From NCBI GenBank assembly GCA_936450465.1, contig OW388299.1, positions 36,901,548 through 36,965,547 of the forward strand: a stretch of 64,000 bases of DNA, read 5' to 3'. A program made the translations under genes and the position numbers. The notes below the pieces were generated by a model. It was not told the origin of the DNA. It was given only the letters and a program-made list of their open reading frames with translations, and did no database searches. Each line of letters begins with the position of its first letter. Positions within the stretch are counted from its first letter, which is position 1. Below are positions 61,266 through 64,000 of the stretch, piece after piece. The stretch comes from Gibbula magus. Lineage: Eukaryota > Mollusca > Gastropoda > Trochida > Trochidae.

Positions 61266-61368
61266 ATGCATGTACAGAAGAGTCTGAAGAGTGCTGCAAT
61301 GCTGGCACTGGTGACAGCAGTTCTTGGATTGTGGTATATGGAACTAGGGGCAATTCTGAAGCAAAACG
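61266..61368 (+). CDS. possible first coding exon of a type II membrane protein
   Basis: ATG CAT GTA... encodes a 34-residue start: a basic stretch (MHVQKSLKS), then a hydrophobic segment (AAMLALVTAVLGLWYM) and ELGAILKQN, ending in a GTGAGC donor at 61369. An acceptor-like CCAACTCCAG at 61251 precedes, so a 5' UTR exon may join here. The layout fits Golgi glycosyltransferases or sulfotransferases, but the rest of the protein is not in the window, so the identity is open. No further exon was found to 64000. Confidence 0.4.
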
Positions 61369-63040
61369 GTGAGCATTTTTATCACACACGTTTAATATCC
61401 ATAATTCGATCATATTCCATTTAAGGCGATAGGAGGAGGAAATACGAATTCGTTAATTTTTTCAAAAATGCAAGGATATTTCTGTCTTAATATAAACTGG
61501 GTCTATTATTTTACACCTCAAATCATTGTGGTTGACTGCGCTTAGTCGTATCATATAATCAAGGAAAATATAGACAATTACATGTGTCAAAGGTTGATCT
61601 ATAACATAACCTGATTTGATTCATCATAGTACATAGTTACAATTTTGGTGTGACCAGGAGTCAATGGTTTCAAAACTGCGGTTTTTAATTTCTTCTGTGA
61701 AATATTCAGTGAGTGATCAACTGAGTCAAAATACATCATATATTTCCTATAATACTTATATGATGAAAATGTTCTCCTGTAGTCTATATAAACACAGGAT
61801 ACATTTGAGAATGATTATTTAACGATTATTTTACTCATGGATATATGTTGATTCATTGTCATTATTTGTGATGCAATTTTTTGACGTTACAATGAATGTC
61901 AATTTAAATGATATTTGCTCAAAGATACACAGGTAGGCGAACAAACTTTCGGTATGCAGCTGCATGTTTCAATATGGAACTTTGAGGAAAAACTAACTAT
62001 GTGTAATATTCTAAGAAAACTGTTTAAATCATGACCATATGGTGTAACTCTGATTTAAAGGGGCAGTAGCACATTTTTTTGCAAATTTTATTTTTCCAAA
62101 TTTCCCATTTATAATGATCGTTTATGTCATTTATACTTACTTTAGAAGGTAAAACATCCTATTACTCAAACCAATTATCCGTAGTGGTAATAACGGTGTT
62201 GCGTATATAGCCAAAATTGCATGGCGGTCATTTTATTGTGAACACATTTTATTATTTTGAATGACAAAAACGATTTCCAAGGCTTTACGGAAGCATGTAC
62301 ACTCATTTTTAACTTGATTTTCTGAACAGAGAAGAGTATTTTACTGTTGGTAACATTATTTTTCAAATACAGTTCATCGAGGTATTTCAGCGAAAAACCG
62401 TGCTACTGCCCTTTTAACAAGAGCCACCAAGAGAGATGGTTTATCCACCCGGCGCCACATAAGTTGAAAATCAGTTTGAGCAGTATATTATCAGGTGTTT
62501 TTGCTCGTCTCCTCCTTCCCCCCAATTCAATTCAAGTTATTACCTTTATATGCCGTGAGATAATTATCTTAGTTACATATAGTTATCAGTGTCGATTACC
62601 AAATAATTGTATTGTCATAGTGCTATGTAGATGTTATAAGTGCAAGTTCTGAAATATATTTATTTTTACATTGATAAGACTTAACAACAAAAGTAGGATC
62701 AGATGAAAATCTCATTAATTTACGTTTTAGCAGGTGCCTATATGACATATTTGTCCCGAATGGTATTATTAGATTGATAAGGGTCACATATAAATCATCT
62801 GTCATGGATATCTCATTCCTAACAGATTTTAGTGTTTTCGTTGCCATACAAAAATAATAAATGATTAGACATCAAAAGATACTGAACTTACTCCAACTGT
62901 GTTATTAGTTTGTGCCAGACAATTAAGTAACGAAAGTATTACCAGTTACAAGGTCAGTTCTTTCTCGGCACAATGATCAAGTCACTGCGTTCATGGTAAC
63001 AAAAACACGCTCAGTCATAAGGTGTGAAGGTACGTGCTAG
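61369..63040. other. possible first intron or intergenic, with one family B element
   Basis: Apart from the element at 62055-62417 nothing is recognised. No second exon was found. Confidence 0.4.
62055..62417 (+). mobile_element. family B element, 363 bp, TTAA-flanked
   Basis: TTAAAGGGGCAGTAGCACAT at the left, CGTGCTACTGCCCTTTTAA at the right. The interior TTTCCCATTTATAATGATCG, GGCGGTCATTTTATTGTGAA and GTACACTCATTTTTAACTTG is collinear with 57700-58039. Confidence 0.87.
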
Positions 63041-63099
63041 GTAATTTGAACGCTGTTACCTATCCTATAGACTGGTCAGTAGGAAACCTTGGCAATCTG

Positions 63100-63890
63100 A
63101 CCTTTACTGAGGATATTTGAAACATTTAGATTTACATTGAGATGTAGACTATCTGATCTGTGAACTCTGTAGTGAAGATATTTTAAACATTTAGATTTAC
63201 AGATTATCTGATTTATGATCTCTTTACTGAAGATATTTTAAACATTTAGAGTTACAGAATGTCTGATCTCTGATCTCTCAACTGGGGATATTTTAAACAT
63301 ATAGATTTACAGAATATCTTTTCTCTTTACTGAAGATATTTTCAACATTTAGATTTATGTATAACCTGATCTCTGATCTCTTTACTGAAGATATTTTTAA
63401 CATTTGAATTTACAGAATATCATCATATCTCTTTACTTGAGATCTTTTAAACATTTAGATTTACAGCATAGTGTGTCCCTGATTCCTTTAATGAAGATAG
63501 TTTAAACAGTTAAATTTACAGAATATCCGATTTCTGATATCTTTACTGAAAATATTTTTAACATTTAGATTTATAGAATACCTGATCACTGATTTCTTTA
63601 CTGAATATATTTTAAATATTTAAATTTACAAAATATCCGATTTCTGATATCTTTACTGAAATAGTTTTAACATTTAGATTTATAGAATACCTGATCTTTT
63701 TACTGAAGATATCTTAAACATTTAGATTTACAGAATATGTTATCTTGTTACTGAAAATATTTTATTTAGATTAACATAATATATTATCTCTGATCTCTTA
63801 ACTGAAGATATTTTAAACATTTAGATTTACATTATAGTTTATCTCTTTACTGAATATTTTTAAACATTTAAATTTACAGAGTAACAAGAT
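63100..63890. repeat. degenerate tandem repeat, unit about 50-56 bp
   Basis: AAGATATTTTAAACATTTAG + ATTTACAGAATATCTGATCT + CTGATCTCTTTACTG recurs about 15 times with many substitutions and variable spacing (50-65 bp). Confidence 0.85.
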
Positions 63891-64000
63891 ATAACAAGTA
63901 TATGGAAGTAAAACTGAAGATTTTAGCTATACCTCTGTCAACACAGAATGTTTAAACATTATTATGTGTTGGATGTTCAGATAGGGGTAAGATGACCTGT

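Overview
This is a 64 kb piece of an intron-rich, AT-rich animal nuclear genome, almost certainly a mollusc and most likely a gastropod. Full and broken copies of a tRNA-derived SINE end in a 3' region with a CTCACTCACTCA-type tail, a style I associate with abalone-like gastropods. Tetranucleotide (CGTC)n and (ACGT/ACAT)n arrays and many small inverted-repeat elements support this. The species assignment is inference. Exons are 60-210 bp with GT/AG borders and their phases join consistently, which is the main evidence for the gene models.

Layout. (1) 689-23607, + strand: the last 14 coding exons of WDR59, a subunit of the GATOR2 complex that activates mTORC1 in amino-acid signalling. The exons sum to 1689 nt, one frame of 562 codons plus stop, ending in the cysteine/histidine-rich zinc module. 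The 5' exons (WD40 and RWD) lie left of the window. (2) 24.8-29 kb: a repeat-rich intergenic zone with inverted-repeat elements, a hammerhead-like retroelement remnant, a tRNA-like sequence and a microsatellite. (3) 30607-34753, - strand: seven exons of a gene I cannot name, with one C2H2 finger, a cysteine-rich region and a C-terminal membrane helix; its first exon was not found. (4) 35-47.5 kb: no confident gene. It holds nested inverted-repeat elements, a 2.1 kb minisatellite of 30-bp units that is open in all three + frames, SINEs, and a small orphan ORF with a signal-peptide-like start. (5) 48750-53864, - strand: a complete six-exon METTL9 (327 aa), a protein-histidine N-methyltransferase of the DREV family, with a 43-bp tandem array just beyond its stop. 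(6) 54-61 kb: inverted-repeat transposons and dispersed repeats. (7) 61266-61368, +: a possible first coding exon of a type II membrane protein whose remainder would lie to the right. (8) 63.1-63.9 kb: a degenerate tandem repeat of about 50-56 bp.

WDR59 and the C2H2/membrane gene are convergent. The C2H2 gene and METTL9 lie on the same strand. I see no functional link among the genes. The most unusual features are small tandem duplications inside WDR59 that copy coding sequence together with splice sites (6075-6101 and 21889-21948), the two array structures (30-bp and alternating 43-bp units), and several multi-copy inverted-repeat families whose copies can be compared within this window.
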